A DNA stretch of 64,000 nt from Bacteroides zhangwenhongii (GTDB lineage: Bacteria; Bacteroidota; Bacteroidia; Bacteroidales; Bacteroidaceae), in contig NZ_CP059856.1 of assembly GCF_009193325.2 (NCBI RefSeq), positions 4,092,001-4,156,000 of the forward strand, in the 5' to 3' direction. Below the pieces are notes generated by a model. It made no database searches. It was given only the letters and a program-made list of their open reading frames with translations, and had not been told where the DNA came from. The translations under genes were made by a program, and so were the position numbers. Shown here one piece after another: positions 1-8,350 of the stretch. Each line of letters starts with the position of its first letter. Within the stretch, counting starts at the first letter, position 1.

Positions 1-290
1 TCAATAGCAAATGTCTTGTTTACATCAAGATATTCTTCCCATGGAATGGTTTGTATCTGATTATAAACCTCGTCTGCATCTTTAGCAGTGAAGTTTTTAA
101 TTGGTTTCAGAATGCGGATAGCAGTACGAAGGCAGAAATTTGCTTTATACATCATACGTTTATCTCCACTGAATGAAACCATTCGACGGCCTATTTGAAT
201 GTCGTTGGCTCCTAGTGTTGTCAGTTCCTCTGCAAGTATCTCTTCCAGTCCTTGGAAGGTCTTGGCTATCATCTCGAATTGTTCGCTCAT
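1..290 (-). CDS. THUMP-domain SAM-dependent RNA methyltransferase, N-terminal fragment
   Basis: An ATG at 290 opens a minus-strand frame that runs off the left edge of the window, leaving about 96 residues. The protein starts MSEQFEMIAKTFQGLEEILA and continues with a basic segment containing MYKANFCLRTAIRILKPI. This is how the RlmL/YcbY-like COG0116 proteins open, with a ferredoxin-like plus THUMP module that binds RNA ahead of the methyltransferase domain. The catalytic domain lies outside the window, so the methylated base (23S rRNA guanine N2 in the known relatives) is inferred from family only. It is a cytosolic rRNA modification enzyme. The neighbouring cysE reads in the same direction and ends 16 bp upstream, so the two may be cotranscribed. 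Confidence 0.8.
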   Translation of the reverse strand, partial: MSEQFEMIAKTFQGLEEILAEELTTLGANDIQIGRRMVSFSGDKRMMYKANFCLRTAIRILKPIKNFTAKDADEVYNQIQTIPWEEYLDVNKTFAI

Positions 291-306
291 ATATAGTTAT
301 TTGATA

Positions 307-1212
307 TTATTTTTTTGCTTTGGTTTGTACGATTCTTGCTCCGGCAGGCACGTTCTCCGTTACCCAGATGTTACCTCCTACAGTTGCATCGTGCCCGATA
401 GTGATTCTTCCCAAGATAGTGGCGTTGGAATAAACAATAACATTGTCCTCCAGAATAGGGTGGCGGGGAATCCCTTTGATAGGCTTTCCGTCAGCATCCA
501 ACGGGAAACTTTTGGCCCCCAAAGTAACACCTTGGTATAGTTTGACATTATTACCGATAATACTGGTTGCACCGATTACGACACCCGTACCATGGTCGAT
601 AGTGAAGTAACTGCCTATTTTAGCTGCCGGATGGATATCAATCCCTGTTTCGCTATGCGCCATTTCTGTGATGATACGGGGAATTAAAGGCACTCCGAGT
701 TCCAGCAATTCGTGTGCTATCCGATAATTGCTGATAGCTTTAATAGCCGGATAGCAGAAGATTACCTCTCCATAGCTTTCGGCGGCAGGGTCACCGTTAT
801 AGGCAGCTTCCACATCTGTTGCCAGTATTTTCCTCATGGTGGGCAGTTTGCTGATAAACTTAGCGGCAAGGCGGGCTGCTTCTTCCCGTTTGGAATCGGA
901 GCAGACGTTGCATTTTCCCTCTATGGAAGTACTAAAACACAATCCGGCCAGAATTTGCTCTGCAAGCAGATCAAATAGTTTTTCAACGTTTACACCAATG
1001 TGATAATTGATAGTCCGGCTGTTAATGGTCGAATTTCCGTAATAACCGGGAAATAGAATAGAGCGTGAGAGCTCGATAATTTCATACAAAACCTTAGCAG
1101 AAGGCAGTGGTTCGCCATCTTTGTGTTGATGAAACAGTCCTTTGTAAGATTCGCTTTCCGATAGCTCATCGACTGCCTGTGTCAGAATGTGGGTGAAGTT
1201 CAGTGGACTCAT
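307..1212 (-). CDS. cysE: Serine O-acetyltransferase
   Basis: The 301-residue product transfers acetyl from acetyl-CoA to L-serine, giving O-acetylserine for cysteine synthesis in the cytosol. An alpha-helical N-terminal half is followed, from about residue 190, by a left-handed beta-helix of hexapeptide repeats. The signature DIHPAAKIGSYFTIDHGTG and the later GAKSF and RHPILEDNVIV stretches match the CysE/EpsC active-site region. The length is that of the longer CysE forms with a full helical N-terminus. The start at 1212 lies 30 bp downstream of a TAnnTTTG promoter element at 1242-1249. It stands upstream of the rRNA methyltransferase fragment in the same direction. Confidence 0.93.
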   Translation of the reverse strand: MSPLNFTHILTQAVDELSESESYKGLFHQHKDGEPLPSAKVLYEIIELSRSILFPGYYGNSTINSRTINYHIGVNVEKLFDLLAEQILAGLCFSTSIEGKCNVCSDSKREEAARLAAKFISKLPTMRKILATDVEAAYNGDPAAESYGEVIFCYPAIKAISNYRIAHELLELGVPLIPRIITEMAHSETGIDIHPAAKIGSYFTIDHGTGVVIGATSIIGNNVKLYQGVTLGAKSFPLDADGKPIKGIPRHPILEDNVIVYSNATILGRITIGHDATVGGNIWVTENVPAGARIVQTKAKK

Positions 1213-1241
1213 TAGGTCAGTTACTCATATTTATATGGGTA

Positions 1242-1249
1242 CAAAGGTA
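1242..1249 (-). promoter_or_regulatory. Bacteroides -7 element for cysE
   Basis: On the minus strand this reads TACCTTTG, an exact TAnnTTTG match, about 30 bp before the cysE start. No clear TTG lies 19-21 bp upstream, so only the -7 half is supported. Confidence 0.5.
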
Positions 1250-1293
1250 TTAAAAAAATAATAAGATTGATTGGGATTCAGGATAAATAATGT

Positions 1294-1309
1294 ATTTTCA
1301 CGTGGAACA
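1294..1309. promoter_or_regulatory. Degenerate parS-like sequence
   Basis: The 16-mer ATTTTCACGTGGAACA matches 13 of 16 positions of the ParB binding consensus TGTTTCACGTGAAACA and keeps the central TTTCACGTG. It lies between cysE and the DUF3836 gene. It is much weaker than the site at 11302 and may be chance. Confidence 0.25.
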
Positions 1310-1327
1310 TCCGATTATATAATGTGA

Positions 1328-1356
1328 AATGCCACTTCTTCACCAGAAGCGGCATT
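1328..1356 (-). terminator. Hairpin terminator after the DUF3836 gene
   Basis: Two 12-nt arms (AATGCCACTTCT and AGAAGCGGCATT) flank a 5-nt loop. The one non-Watson-Crick position is G:U in the minus-strand RNA but A:C in the plus-strand RNA, which points to use on the minus strand, 38 bp past the DUF3836 stop. The following tract is only moderately T-rich. Confidence 0.55.
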
Positions 1357-1393
1357 CCTTGCTATTAGAATATTAGAATGAGAGAGAGTTTTG

Positions 1394-1789
1394 TTACATA
1401 TTTGTATTATCCATCGTAACGGTCATTTCGGGAACCAATACGTAGGCTTGTTTTTTAGTGTTCCATTTATAGTAATTGGTAGTGACGGTTTTACCTTCGT
1501 AAATATAGTTGATTCGTAAATCTTTTTGCCATTCATCCTTGTCACTGTCCCATCTCAAAGCTTCACTTTCAACCATCCGTTTGCTATCATCGTACTTATA
1601 ATTGTACTTCATGTAGTTAGCAAGGGTACTTCCGTCCATTTTGTAAACAGTTTGTCCTATTGTCATACCATTTTCTTCTATCGGATTGTAGATCAGTTGA
1701 CCATCATTGCTGCGCGCAGAAGTGGCAAGTGATGCAACCAGAAGAACTGCTGATACAACGAACATCTTTAAAAATACTTTGGCTTTCAT
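1394..1789 (-). CDS. DUF3836-type small secreted protein
   Basis: The 131-residue product has a clear signal peptide (MKAKVFLKMFVVSAVLLVAS, cleavage likely near ATSARS) and then about 105 residues rich in Tyr, Lys and Asp. Phrases such as YNYKYDDSKRMVESEALRW and YNYIYEGK-like strands resemble the short secreted DUF3836 proteins common in Bacteroides, whose function is unknown. No catalytic motif is visible. It stands alone between cysE and polA with a hairpin terminator after it. A weak promoter-like TAATTTCG lies upstream on the minus strand near 1848-1855. It is probably periplasmic. Confidence 0.7.
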   Translation of the reverse strand: MKAKVFLKMFVVSAVLLVASLATSARSNDGQLIYNPIEENGMTIGQTVYKMDGSTLANYMKYNYKYDDSKRMVESEALRWDSDKDEWQKDLRINYIYEGKTVTTNYYKWNTKKQAYVLVPEMTVTMDNTNM

Positions 1790-1954
1790 GGCTATTTAAG
1801 TTTTTGAGTTATTCTTTCATTTTTCTATAACTATATCTGTTTTACACTGCGAAATTACATATTAATTTGGTATTTATGCAATATCGAAGATGAAATATTA
1901 TCAAAATGTCAGATTTGTGCGCTAGTATTGACTTGCTTTTTGGCAATATTGGTG

Positions 1955-1989
1955 ACAAAAAAATATCCGGCAGTCAATCTGCCGGATAT
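1955..1989 (-). terminator. Rho-independent terminator of polA
   Basis: A perfect 11-bp stem (ATATCCGGCAG / CTGCCGGATAT) with a 5-nt loop occupies 1963-1989. On the minus strand it is followed by a run of Ts (complement of 1955-1962), about 130 bp past the polA stop. The 130 bp between polA and the hairpin shows no open frame of note; the rest of the 1790-2121 gap is the DUF3836 leader. Confidence 0.85.
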
Positions 1990-2121
1990 AGAATGAATCA
2001 CTTCGTTGAAAAAGTGTTCCTTTTTCTTGCTTTCTGGTTGTCAGGTTAAATAATGTTATTACTTAATCCTGTTGCAATTTTGCCGGTATGCGCTGTGGCG
2101 GTGCAAGATGCATTATCGGTT

Positions 2122-4914
2122 TTAATGTGCTTCGAGCCAGTTCTTTCCCCATCCGCAATCCGCTTTTAAGGGAACGTGCATACGGTATGCTTTTTCCATT
2201 TCTTCGATAACGATTTCTTCTACCCGTTCTTTCTCATCAATGGGGACACTGAAATTTAATTCGTCGTGTACTTGCAGAATCATTTTGGCTTTTATCCCTT
2301 CTGCCCGGAACCGTTGGTAAATACGTGCCATAGCCACCTTGATAATATCGGCCGCGCTTCCCTGAATAGGAGCATTGATAGCGTTTCGTTCCGCATATCC
2401 GCGTACGACTGCATTCCGGGAGTTGATATCCGGTAAGAAACGTTTCCGGTGGAAAATCGTTTCCACATATCCTTTCTCTTGAGCCACCCGGATACTCTGA
2501 TCCATGTAGGCCTTTACTCCGGGATAGGTTTCAAAGTAACCGTCGATTAATTCTTTGGCTTCTTTTCGTTCTACATTCATCCGTTCGGCAAGTCCGAAAA
2601 CGGATATACCATATATAATACCGAAATTGGCGGTTTTTGCTTTGCGGCGCATATCAGAATCCACATCCTTCAGATCAGTCTTATAAATCTTAGCGGCTGT
2701 TGCAGCGTGGATGTCATGATTACTGAGGAAGGCGTCGATCATATTCTTATCCTCACTGAGATGTGCCATAATCCGTAGCTCGATCTGTGAATAGTCGGCG
2801 GAAAAGAAAAGACAACCTTCATCCGGAATAAATGCTTTACGGATCTCTTTTCCGTTCTCGTCGCGTATGGGGATATTCTGTAAGTTCGGATTGCTTGAGC
2901 TGAGACGTCCTGTAGCGGTGACAGTCTGATTGAAAGAGGTATGTACCCTTCCCGTACGTGGATTGATAAGTTGGGGGAGTGCGTCGATATACGTTCCCAG
3001 TAACTTCTTCAGTCCGCGGTGTTCCAGAATTTTCTCCACCACCGGATGTTTGTGGCGAAGACTTTCGAGAACCTCTTCCGAAGTGACATATTGCCCTGTC
3101 TTTGTCTTTTTGGCTTTTTCTACAATCTTCAGCTTATCGAACAGAACTTCACCGACCTGTTTCGGCGAAGCGATATTGAAAGTCTCGCCTGCCAGATCAT
3201 AAATCTCTTTTTCGATGCGTTCCATCTGTTCTGTAAAATGAGCGGACGACTGTTTCAATGCTTCCGTATCCAATAACACTCCGTTTCTTTCTATATTGAC
3301 CAATACCGGGACGAGAGGCATTTCGATATCATAGAACAAACGTTCGGCGCCATTCTCTTTCAATTCCTTCTCCAGTACGTTTTTCAATTTCAGCGTTACG
3401 TCTGCATCTTCGCAAGCGTAGCGGTAAACATCCTTCGGAGCAAGGTCGCGCATATTCTTCTGGTTTTTACCTTTCGGCCCTATCAACTCATCGATATGAA
3501 TCGTCTGATAATGCAAATAGATTTCTGCCAGATAATCCATCCCGTGACGAAGTTCCGGTTGAAGAACATAGTGAGCAATCATTGTGTCGAAGAGCGGGCC
3601 TTTTACTTCCACTCCATAATTTTGGAGAACAATCATATCGTACTTGATATTTTGCCCCACTTTCAGCGAACTTTCGTTTTCGAATACCGGTCGAAACTCA
3701 TTGACGATTTTTAACGCTTCTTCTTGGTTTGCGGGAACCGGGACATAAAATGCTTCATTTTCGGCAATGGAGAAACTCATTCCGACCAATTCTGCATCCA
3801 TCGGTTCCGTTCCGGTGGTTTCCGTATCTAACGAGAGAATTTTAGATGTAAGTAACTTTTGAATAATTTCCTTTCTTTTCTCTTCTGTATCAATGAGTTG
3901 ATAGTCACAACAGAGCGATTCTAACGTCTCTAGATTCGATTTTTTGGCTTCACTCGGCTCGTTGCCCGTGAAATTTGCAAATAAATCGCCTTGTATCCCT
4001 TCACTTTTTTCGGGAAAGAGTGGGAGAGGAGCGGAAGTCTCTTTTTTAAGTACCCGGTCGATAAGTGTTCTAAATTCCAGTTCCTCAAAGATGGAGCGAA
4101 GCGCCTCTTCGTCCGGTTGCTCGCGAACGAGCGCATCCATCTCAAGTTGGATAGGTACATCGATTTTGATAGTTGCCAGGAATTTAGAGAATGTTATCAT
4201 CTCCCGGTTCGTTTCCACTTTTGTCTTTAATGCTCCTTTCAGTTGGTCGGTATGCTTCAATAGGTTCTCGATACTTCCGAATTCGGCAATCAGTTTCTGA
4301 GCGGTCTTTTCGCCTACGCCGGGACAGCCGGGGATATTATCCGAAGAGTCGCCCATCAGACCGAGCATATCAATCACTTGTGCCGGAGACTTAATATCGA
4401 ACTTGGCTTTCACTTCTTCCACTCCCATTACCTCAAAGCCTCCCGTATGTTTGGGACGGTACATGAATACCTTGTCACTTACCAATTGTCCGTAATCCTT
4501 ATCAGGTGTCATCATATAAGTAGTGATGCCTTGACGACCGGCTTCGGTAGCAAGTGTTCCTATCACGTCATCGGCTTCGTAACCGGCAACCTCCAGAATA
4601 GGAATGCGATAAGCACGGATAATATCCTTTATAATAGGTACGGATAATCGGATTGCTTCCGGAGTTTCTTCGCGTTGTGCTTTATATTGTTCGAAAGCTT
4701 CGTGGCGGAAGGTAGGCCCCGAAGGGTCGAAAGCCACTCCTATATGCGTCGGGTTCTCTTTTTTCAGCACCTCTTCTAGGGTATTCACAAAGCCTAGTAT
4801 GGCTGAAGTATTGAATCCTTTGGAGTTGATTCTGGGGTTTTTGATAAAGGCGTAGTATGCACGGTATATCAGTGCATAAGCGTCTAAAAGAAATAATTTA
4901 TTATCTGAATCCAT
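2122..4914 (-). CDS. polA: DNA polymerase I
   Basis: The 929-residue product is full-length PolA for repair and Okazaki fragment processing. Residues 1 to about 290 form the 5'-3' exonuclease (LFLLDAYALIYRAYYAF, then GYEADDVIGTLA, then GLMGDSSDNIPGCPG). A 3'-5' exonuclease domain follows with an intact DxE motif (LSLDTETTGTEP), so proofreading is expected. The polymerase domain carries motif A (DYSQIELR), motif B (RRKAKTANFGIIYG) and motif C (QVHDEL). I chose the ATG at 4914, giving MDSDNKLFLLDAY, because family members start just before this block; an in-frame ATG at 4947 would only add 11 residues unlike the family. It is divergent from the polyprenyl synthetase gene. Confidence 0.96.
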   Translation of the reverse strand: MDSDNKLFLLDAYALIYRAYYAFIKNPRINSKGFNTSAILGFVNTLEEVLKKENPTHIGVAFDPSGPTFRHEAFEQYKAQREETPEAIRLSVPIIKDIIRAYRIPILEVAGYEADDVIGTLATEAGRQGITTYMMTPDKDYGQLVSDKVFMYRPKHTGGFEVMGVEEVKAKFDIKSPAQVIDMLGLMGDSSDNIPGCPGVGEKTAQKLIAEFGSIENLLKHTDQLKGALKTKVETNREMITFSKFLATIKIDVPIQLEMDALVREQPDEEALRSIFEELEFRTLIDRVLKKETSAPLPLFPEKSEGIQGDLFANFTGNEPSEAKKSNLETLESLCCDYQLIDTEEKRKEIIQKLLTSKILSLDTETTGTEPMDAELVGMSFSIAENEAFYVPVPANQEEALKIVNEFRPVFENESSLKVGQNIKYDMIVLQNYGVEVKGPLFDTMIAHYVLQPELRHGMDYLAEIYLHYQTIHIDELIGPKGKNQKNMRDLAPKDVYRYACEDADVTLKLKNVLEKELKENGAERLFYDIEMPLVPVLVNIERNGVLLDTEALKQSSAHFTEQMERIEKEIYDLAGETFNIASPKQVGEVLFDKLKIVEKAKKTKTGQYVTSEEVLESLRHKHPVVEKILEHRGLKKLLGTYIDALPQLINPRTGRVHTSFNQTVTATGRLSSSNPNLQNIPIRDENGKEIRKAFIPDEGCLFFSADYSQIELRIMAHLSEDKNMIDAFLSNHDIHAATAAKIYKTDLKDVDSDMRRKAKTANFGIIYGISVFGLAERMNVERKEAKELIDGYFETYPGVKAYMDQSIRVAQEKGYVETIFHRKRFLPDINSRNAVVRGYAERNAINAPIQGSAADIIKVAMARIYQRFRAEGIKAKMILQVHDELNFSVPIDEKERVEEIVIEEMEKAYRMHVPLKADCGWGKNWLEAH

Positions 4915-4975
4915 AGATTTAATTAATTTTTCATGGTAAAAATACAAAAAAATACCGTATTAAGCGTTTTATTAT

Positions 4976-4983
4976 TACTTTTG
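4976..4983 (+). promoter_or_regulatory. Bacteroides -7 element for the polyprenyl synthetase gene
   Basis: TACTTTTG matches TAnnTTTG exactly and ends 19 bp before the ATG at 5003, so the leader would be short. The -33 region is not recognisable. Confidence 0.5.
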
Positions 4984-5002
4984 TGCTCAAATTGTGTAGT
5001 AA

Positions 5003-5977
5003 ATGGACAGTATATCACTTATCAGAACTCCGATTGAAGCGGAACTGGAGGCTTTCAAGAAACTTTTTGATAGTTCTCTTTCCAGTTCGAATGCATTGCT
5101 CGACAGTGTCGTATCCCATATACGGCAGAGGAATGGTAAGATGATGCGTCCTATTCTTGTCTTGTTGGTGGCACGTCTTTACGATGCCGTCCGTCCTTCT
5201 ACCCTTCATGCGGCTGTTTCGCTGGAACTGCTTCATACAGCCAGTTTGGTGCATGACGATGTGGTGGATGAGAGTACCGAACGTCGTGGTCAGCTTTCAG
5301 TGAATGCCATCTTTAATAATAAGGTAGCCGTGTTGACGGGAGATTATTTGCTTGCCACTAGTCTGGTTCACGCCGAGCAAACGAAAAGCCATCCTATCAT
5401 TCGACTGGTTTCTTTGCTGGGGCAGGATCTTGCCGACGGTGAATTGCTTCAACTTTCGAATGTAAGTAATCATAGTTTCTCGGAATCCGTTTATTTTGAT
5501 GTAATCCGTAAGAAAACCGCTGCTCTTTTTGCTGCCTGCACGAAGGCTGCCGCCCTCTCGGTAGATGCAAATGAGGAAGAAGCCGAATTCGCCCGTTTAC
5601 TAGGGGAGTATATTGGTATTTGCTTCCAGATTAAAGATGATATTTTTGACTACTTTGATAGTAAGGAGATTGGTAAGCCGACAGGTAATGATATGCTCGA
5701 AGGCAAGTTGACCTTACCGGCTCTCTATGTGCTGAACAATACGAAGGACGATGCTGCCCGGGAGATTGCGATCAAGGTGAAAGACGGTACGGCTACCCCT
5801 GACGAAATAGCCCGTTTGATCGCGTTTATCAAAGAAAGCGGAGGTATCGAATATGCAATTCAAACCATGAATTTGTATAAAGAGAAAGCTCTAGGATTAT
5901 TGGCCTCTTTGCCGGATTCGGATGTATGTACAGCTCTCCGGGCCTATCTGAATTACGTGGTGGACCGCGAAAAATGA
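5003..5977 (+). CDS. Long-chain polyprenyl diphosphate synthase
   Basis: The 324-residue product condenses isopentenyl diphosphate onto an allylic diphosphate to make the long prenyl tail of menaquinone. Both aspartate-rich motifs are intact: LVHDDVVDESTERRG (first, DDxxD) and QIKDDIFDYFD (second). NDMLEGKLTLPALY between them and the C-terminus is also typical of IspA/IspB-like enzymes. The residues before the first motif (SLELLHTASLVHDD) lack bulky blocking side chains, which fits a long-chain product; the exact chain length cannot be read. Its stop codon abuts the stop of the convergent DUF1266 gene with no base between. Confidence 0.9.
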   Translation: MDSISLIRTPIEAELEAFKKLFDSSLSSSNALLDSVVSHIRQRNGKMMRPILVLLVARLYDAVRPSTLHAAVSLELLHTASLVHDDVVDESTERRGQLSVNAIFNNKVAVLTGDYLLATSLVHAEQTKSHPIIRLVSLLGQDLADGELLQLSNVSNHSFSESVYFDVIRKKTAALFAACTKAAALSVDANEEEAEFARLLGEYIGICFQIKDDIFDYFDSKEIGKPTGNDMLEGKLTLPALYVLNNTKDDAAREIAIKVKDGTATPDEIARLIAFIKESGGIEYAIQTMNLYKEKALGLLASLPDSDVCTALRAYLNYVVDREK

Positions 5978-6658
5978 TTACTTTCGATATTTATCCAATC
6001 GGGAATAACAAGACAAAAATCGATCCCAATCTTCTATCTTTTCTGATTTCATAGCTTTGCCTATTAGGAAGCTTTTATCTATTTCTTCCGGTGTATGGAG
6101 TACATCAGCGCATAATGTATTGGCCTGTTCTATGTATCTCCAGGCTTCTTCTTTTGTAATATATCCGCTTCCTAAAGCACTGCGAACCAATCCTACGAGC
6201 AGCCCCATATCCCATCCGACAATTCCTCTTTCCAAATCATTTATCCATATAATAGGGTCTCTTCTTTCCTCTGTGTACTTCACGAAATTGTATAGATTCT
6301 TTCCTTGCCGGACAAAGCGGTCTATTCCGAAAAAGCGTTTGCGAATGATTTCTTCGAACTCATGTATATTGCTTGCTGAAAGCAGGTAAGGAAGCATGAT
6401 TTGATAGGAGACCCTATCGCCCTCATTGATCAGAAATTGGAATAATCCGGTGACGGCTTCGGTATCGTTACAATAAAATTTCTCTAACAACAAATCGGAT
6501 AATTTTTGCGGGTGCATTCCGGTTTCTATGGAATTAAGATAAAATCCTTCCAATGCGGCTTCCATATAGCCGATGCGTAATCCCTTTTTCCTCTCGGTTT
6601 TGAGGAACAGGTTTAGAGGGTTATGATTGAATCGTAAGGTTCTCGTGTATACATCCAT
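5978..6658 (-). CDS. DUF1266-domain protein
   Basis: The 226-residue product has no signal peptide or membrane segment. Its C-terminal half contains WDMGLLVGLVRSALGSGYIT followed by KEEAWRYIEQA, the characteristic core of DUF1266 proteins, which are of unknown function. The preceding half is helical. The gene is convergent with the polyprenyl synthetase gene, the two stop codons touching at 5977/5978. If the -7 element at 6923-6930 is its promoter, the mRNA leader is about 258 nt long and contains the two structured elements at 6687-6880, which suggests control at RNA level. Confidence 0.7.
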   Translation of the reverse strand: MDVYTRTLRFNHNPLNLFLKTERKKGLRIGYMEAALEGFYLNSIETGMHPQKLSDLLLEKFYCNDTEAVTGLFQFLINEGDRVSYQIMLPYLLSASNIHEFEEIIRKRFFGIDRFVRQGKNLYNFVKYTEERRDPIIWINDLERGIVGWDMGLLVGLVRSALGSGYITKEEAWRYIEQANTLCADVLHTPEEIDKSFLIGKAMKSEKIEDWDRFLSCYSRLDKYRK

Positions 6659-6686
6659 CCTATACTTTCATTCAGATTTATGAAAA

Positions 6687-6761
6687 GCGTGAGAACTGTT
6701 GCAATGTATCCTCCTGAGGCTTCGGCAAGCCGTTATGATAATACAAGCAACAGTCCCACGC
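6687..6761 (+). other. Structured element 1 of a facing pair
   Basis: This 75-nt element folds as nested stems: GCGTG/CACGC and ACTGTTGC/GCAACAGT outside, TGTAT/ATACA in the middle, and a GGCTT-CGGC-AAGCC hairpin at 6718-6731. The unpaired strands of the internal loop are CCTCCTGA and GTTATGATA. It shares core and layout with the minus-strand element at 6799-6880. It lies in the leader of the DUF1266 gene. I do not recognise it as a known riboswitch or ribozyme class. Confidence 0.6.
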
Positions 6762-6798
6762 TCCGTTCGATATATAACAAAAGTATATACATGAAGGT

Positions 6799-6880
6799 GC
6801 GTGAGACCCGTTTGCTTATTACCTTCATAACTTTGAATTTTGCCGAATTCCAGGAAGTTGGTAATAAATGAAACGTTCTC
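6799..6880 (-). other. Structured element 2 of a facing pair
   Basis: Read on the minus strand this element shows GAGAACGTTT paired with AAACGGGTCTC, an inner TTATTACC/GGTAATAA stem, and a GAATT-CGGCAA-AATTC hairpin. The internal loop strands contain TTCCTG and GTTATGA, the same sequences and order as element 1, while the stems differ with pairing kept. That pattern of compensated change suggests selection on structure. The two elements point toward each other and are separated by 37 AT-rich bases. A small AATATA/TATATT hairpin follows at 6882-6903. Confidence 0.6.
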
Positions 6881-6922
6881 TAATATAACTGGTTAGCTAT
6901 ATTTTCATCGCTAAATCGTTTA

Positions 6923-6930
6923 CAAAGATA
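6923..6930 (-). promoter_or_regulatory. Candidate -7 element for the DUF1266 gene
   Basis: The minus strand reads TATCTTTG, an exact TAnnTTTG match. It is the nearest such match upstream of the DUF1266 start and would give a ~258-nt leader. No clear TTG is present at the right distance. Confidence 0.4.
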
Positions 6931-6974
6931 AGGAATTTTTGAATTGTAGGATAACGAACTTTAGTTTTTCTTAA

Positions 6975-7022
6975 TATAAAAAGTGCCGCGTCGGCTTCCG
7001 TAAAGGCGGGAGCCAGCGCGGC
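6975..7022 (-). terminator. Rho-independent terminator of the mnmG-deoC operon
   Basis: Arms GCCGCG..GGCT..CCG (from 6984) and the matching strand ending at 7022 form a long GC-rich stem with a short loop. On the minus strand it is followed by CACTTTTTATATT. It sits 36 bp past the deoC stop and closes the long minus-strand operon. Confidence 0.85.
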
Positions 7023-7057
7023 GGGGCATATTTGATTGCTAATGTAGCCTTAGGGGG

Positions 7058-7960
7058 TTAGAAGAATTTGATTTCTTCGCCTTTGATATCCGAAAGGAGG
7101 AGATTGGCCAGACGGCTGGTACCCAAGCGGAACAGCTGGTTGTTGAGCCATTCCTCGCCCAGTACTTCCTTGACGATGGTGTAATAAACAACTGCGTCGT
7201 TGACCGTATTGATGCCCCCTGCCGGTTTGAAGCCGACTTTATTTCCTGTTTTCTGATAGTATTCCTTGATGGCTTCACACATCACATACGCAGCTTCTGG
7301 AGTGGCGGCAGGCTGTTGCTTGCCGGTGGACGTTTTGATGAAATCCGCACCCGAATACATGGATAGGATAGAGGCTTTTTTGATGTTGGAAGCACTCTTC
7401 AAGGCTCCTGTTTCGAGGATTACTTTCAGATGATGTTCTTTGCACACTTCCTTCAACTCCACTATTTCTTCGCACATTCCTTCGTAGTCTCCGCTCAAGA
7501 ACTTGCCTATGGAGATGACGATGTCTATTTCATCAGCACCGTCTGTGATTGCCAATGCAGTTTCTGCTACTTTTACTTCGATGAAAGTCTGAGATGAAGG
7601 GAAACCTCCTGATACACAGGCGATATTGACTCCGTCTACCTCCAACGTATTCTTGACGATAGCGGCAAAATTAGGATATACGCAGATTGCCGCTACATTC
7701 TTCAGATCAGGGTATTCATCGTCAAACTGATTGACTTTTTCGGTGAAATGCATTACGCTCTCATCGCTATCTGTGCTGTTCAGTGTAGTCAGGTCGATAC
7801 AGTTGAACAGGAACTTCTTAACGTCTTCCGTATTGTTTTCCGGAACTTTCTTCTCGATCAGTTCGGCTACGCGAGCTTGGATGTCCGCATCGTTCAGATT
7901 GGTGTTATACTTTGCCAGTGCGGCATCATACTTGCTAGGCTGTGAGTTATTCTCTTCCAT
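7058..7960 (-). CDS. deoC: Deoxyribose-phosphate aldolase
   Basis: The 300-residue product cleaves 2-deoxyribose-5-phosphate to acetaldehyde and glyceraldehyde-3-phosphate in deoxynucleoside catabolism. The Schiff-base lysine lies in DFIKTSTGK, and KVILETGAL, GFKPAGGINT and RLGTSR complete the TIM-barrel signature. It is longer at the N-terminus than short DeoC forms (about 220-260 residues), with roughly 40 extra residues. The start overlaps the end of the mazG-like gene by 14 bp, which indicates translational coupling. It is the last gene of the operon, followed by a strong terminator. Confidence 0.94.
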   Translation of the reverse strand: MEENNSQPSKYDAALAKYNTNLNDADIQARVAELIEKKVPENNTEDVKKFLFNCIDLTTLNSTDSDESVMHFTEKVNQFDDEYPDLKNVAAICVYPNFAAIVKNTLEVDGVNIACVSGGFPSSQTFIEVKVAETALAITDGADEIDIVISIGKFLSGDYEGMCEEIVELKEVCKEHHLKVILETGALKSASNIKKASILSMYSGADFIKTSTGKQQPAATPEAAYVMCEAIKEYYQKTGNKVGFKPAGGINTVNDAVVYYTIVKEVLGEEWLNNQLFRLGTSRLANLLLSDIKGEEIKFF

Positions 7961-8285
7961 GATCTTTCAGTTTTGGGTTGTTGATATGTCTTTTATTATC
8001 TCGTTTCGTTTTCTTGTCTATACTCTTTTGCAACGCGTCGGTGATATCTACACCCGTTTGGTTGGCAATGCAGAGAAGCACCCATAATACGTCTGCTATT
8101 TCTTCATCAAGGTTGTCTTTTTCTCCCTCTTTGAAGGATTGATCGCCATATTTTCGAGCCATAACCCGTGCCAGTTCTCCGACTTCTTCGGTCAGGACTG
8201 CCATGTTGGTCAACTCGCTAAAGTAGCGGACGCCGTATGTCTTCACCCATTGGTCTACTTGTTTTTGAGCTTCTTCCAGAGTCAT
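7947..8285 (-). CDS. MazG-like nucleotide pyrophosphohydrolase
   Basis: The 112-residue product is a single all-alpha NTP-PPase domain. The metal-binding motif is visible as EEVGELARVMARKYGD followed by DEEIADVLWVLLCIA (ExxE then ExxD). Such enzymes hydrolyse nucleoside triphosphates to the monophosphate and pyrophosphate, often removing non-canonical dNTPs. It lies between dtd and deoC and overlaps deoC by 14 bp. Its placement beside two nucleotide or proofreading enzymes fits a housekeeping role; the substrate is not readable. Confidence 0.85.
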   Translation of the reverse strand: MTLEEAQKQVDQWVKTYGVRYFSELTNMAVLTEEVGELARVMARKYGDQSFKEGEKDNLDEEIADVLWVLLCIANQTGVDITDALQKSIDKKTKRDNKRHINNPKLKDHGRE

Positions 8286-8350
8286 TTCTTTAGTGCTTAG
8301 GGGTTAATAATTGTGATTAATAGGGTTGTTACTGATGGTTAGTCAGTCTG

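Noticed and set aside
4915..4947. Longer polA start
   Set aside because: The added residues MYFYHEKLIKS lie before the conserved opening of PolA; the ATG at 4914 gives the usual length.
6680..6871. 63-codon plus-strand frame
   Set aside because: It runs through both structured elements at 6687-6880, has no domain and no promoter; the stem pairing explains the conservation pattern better.
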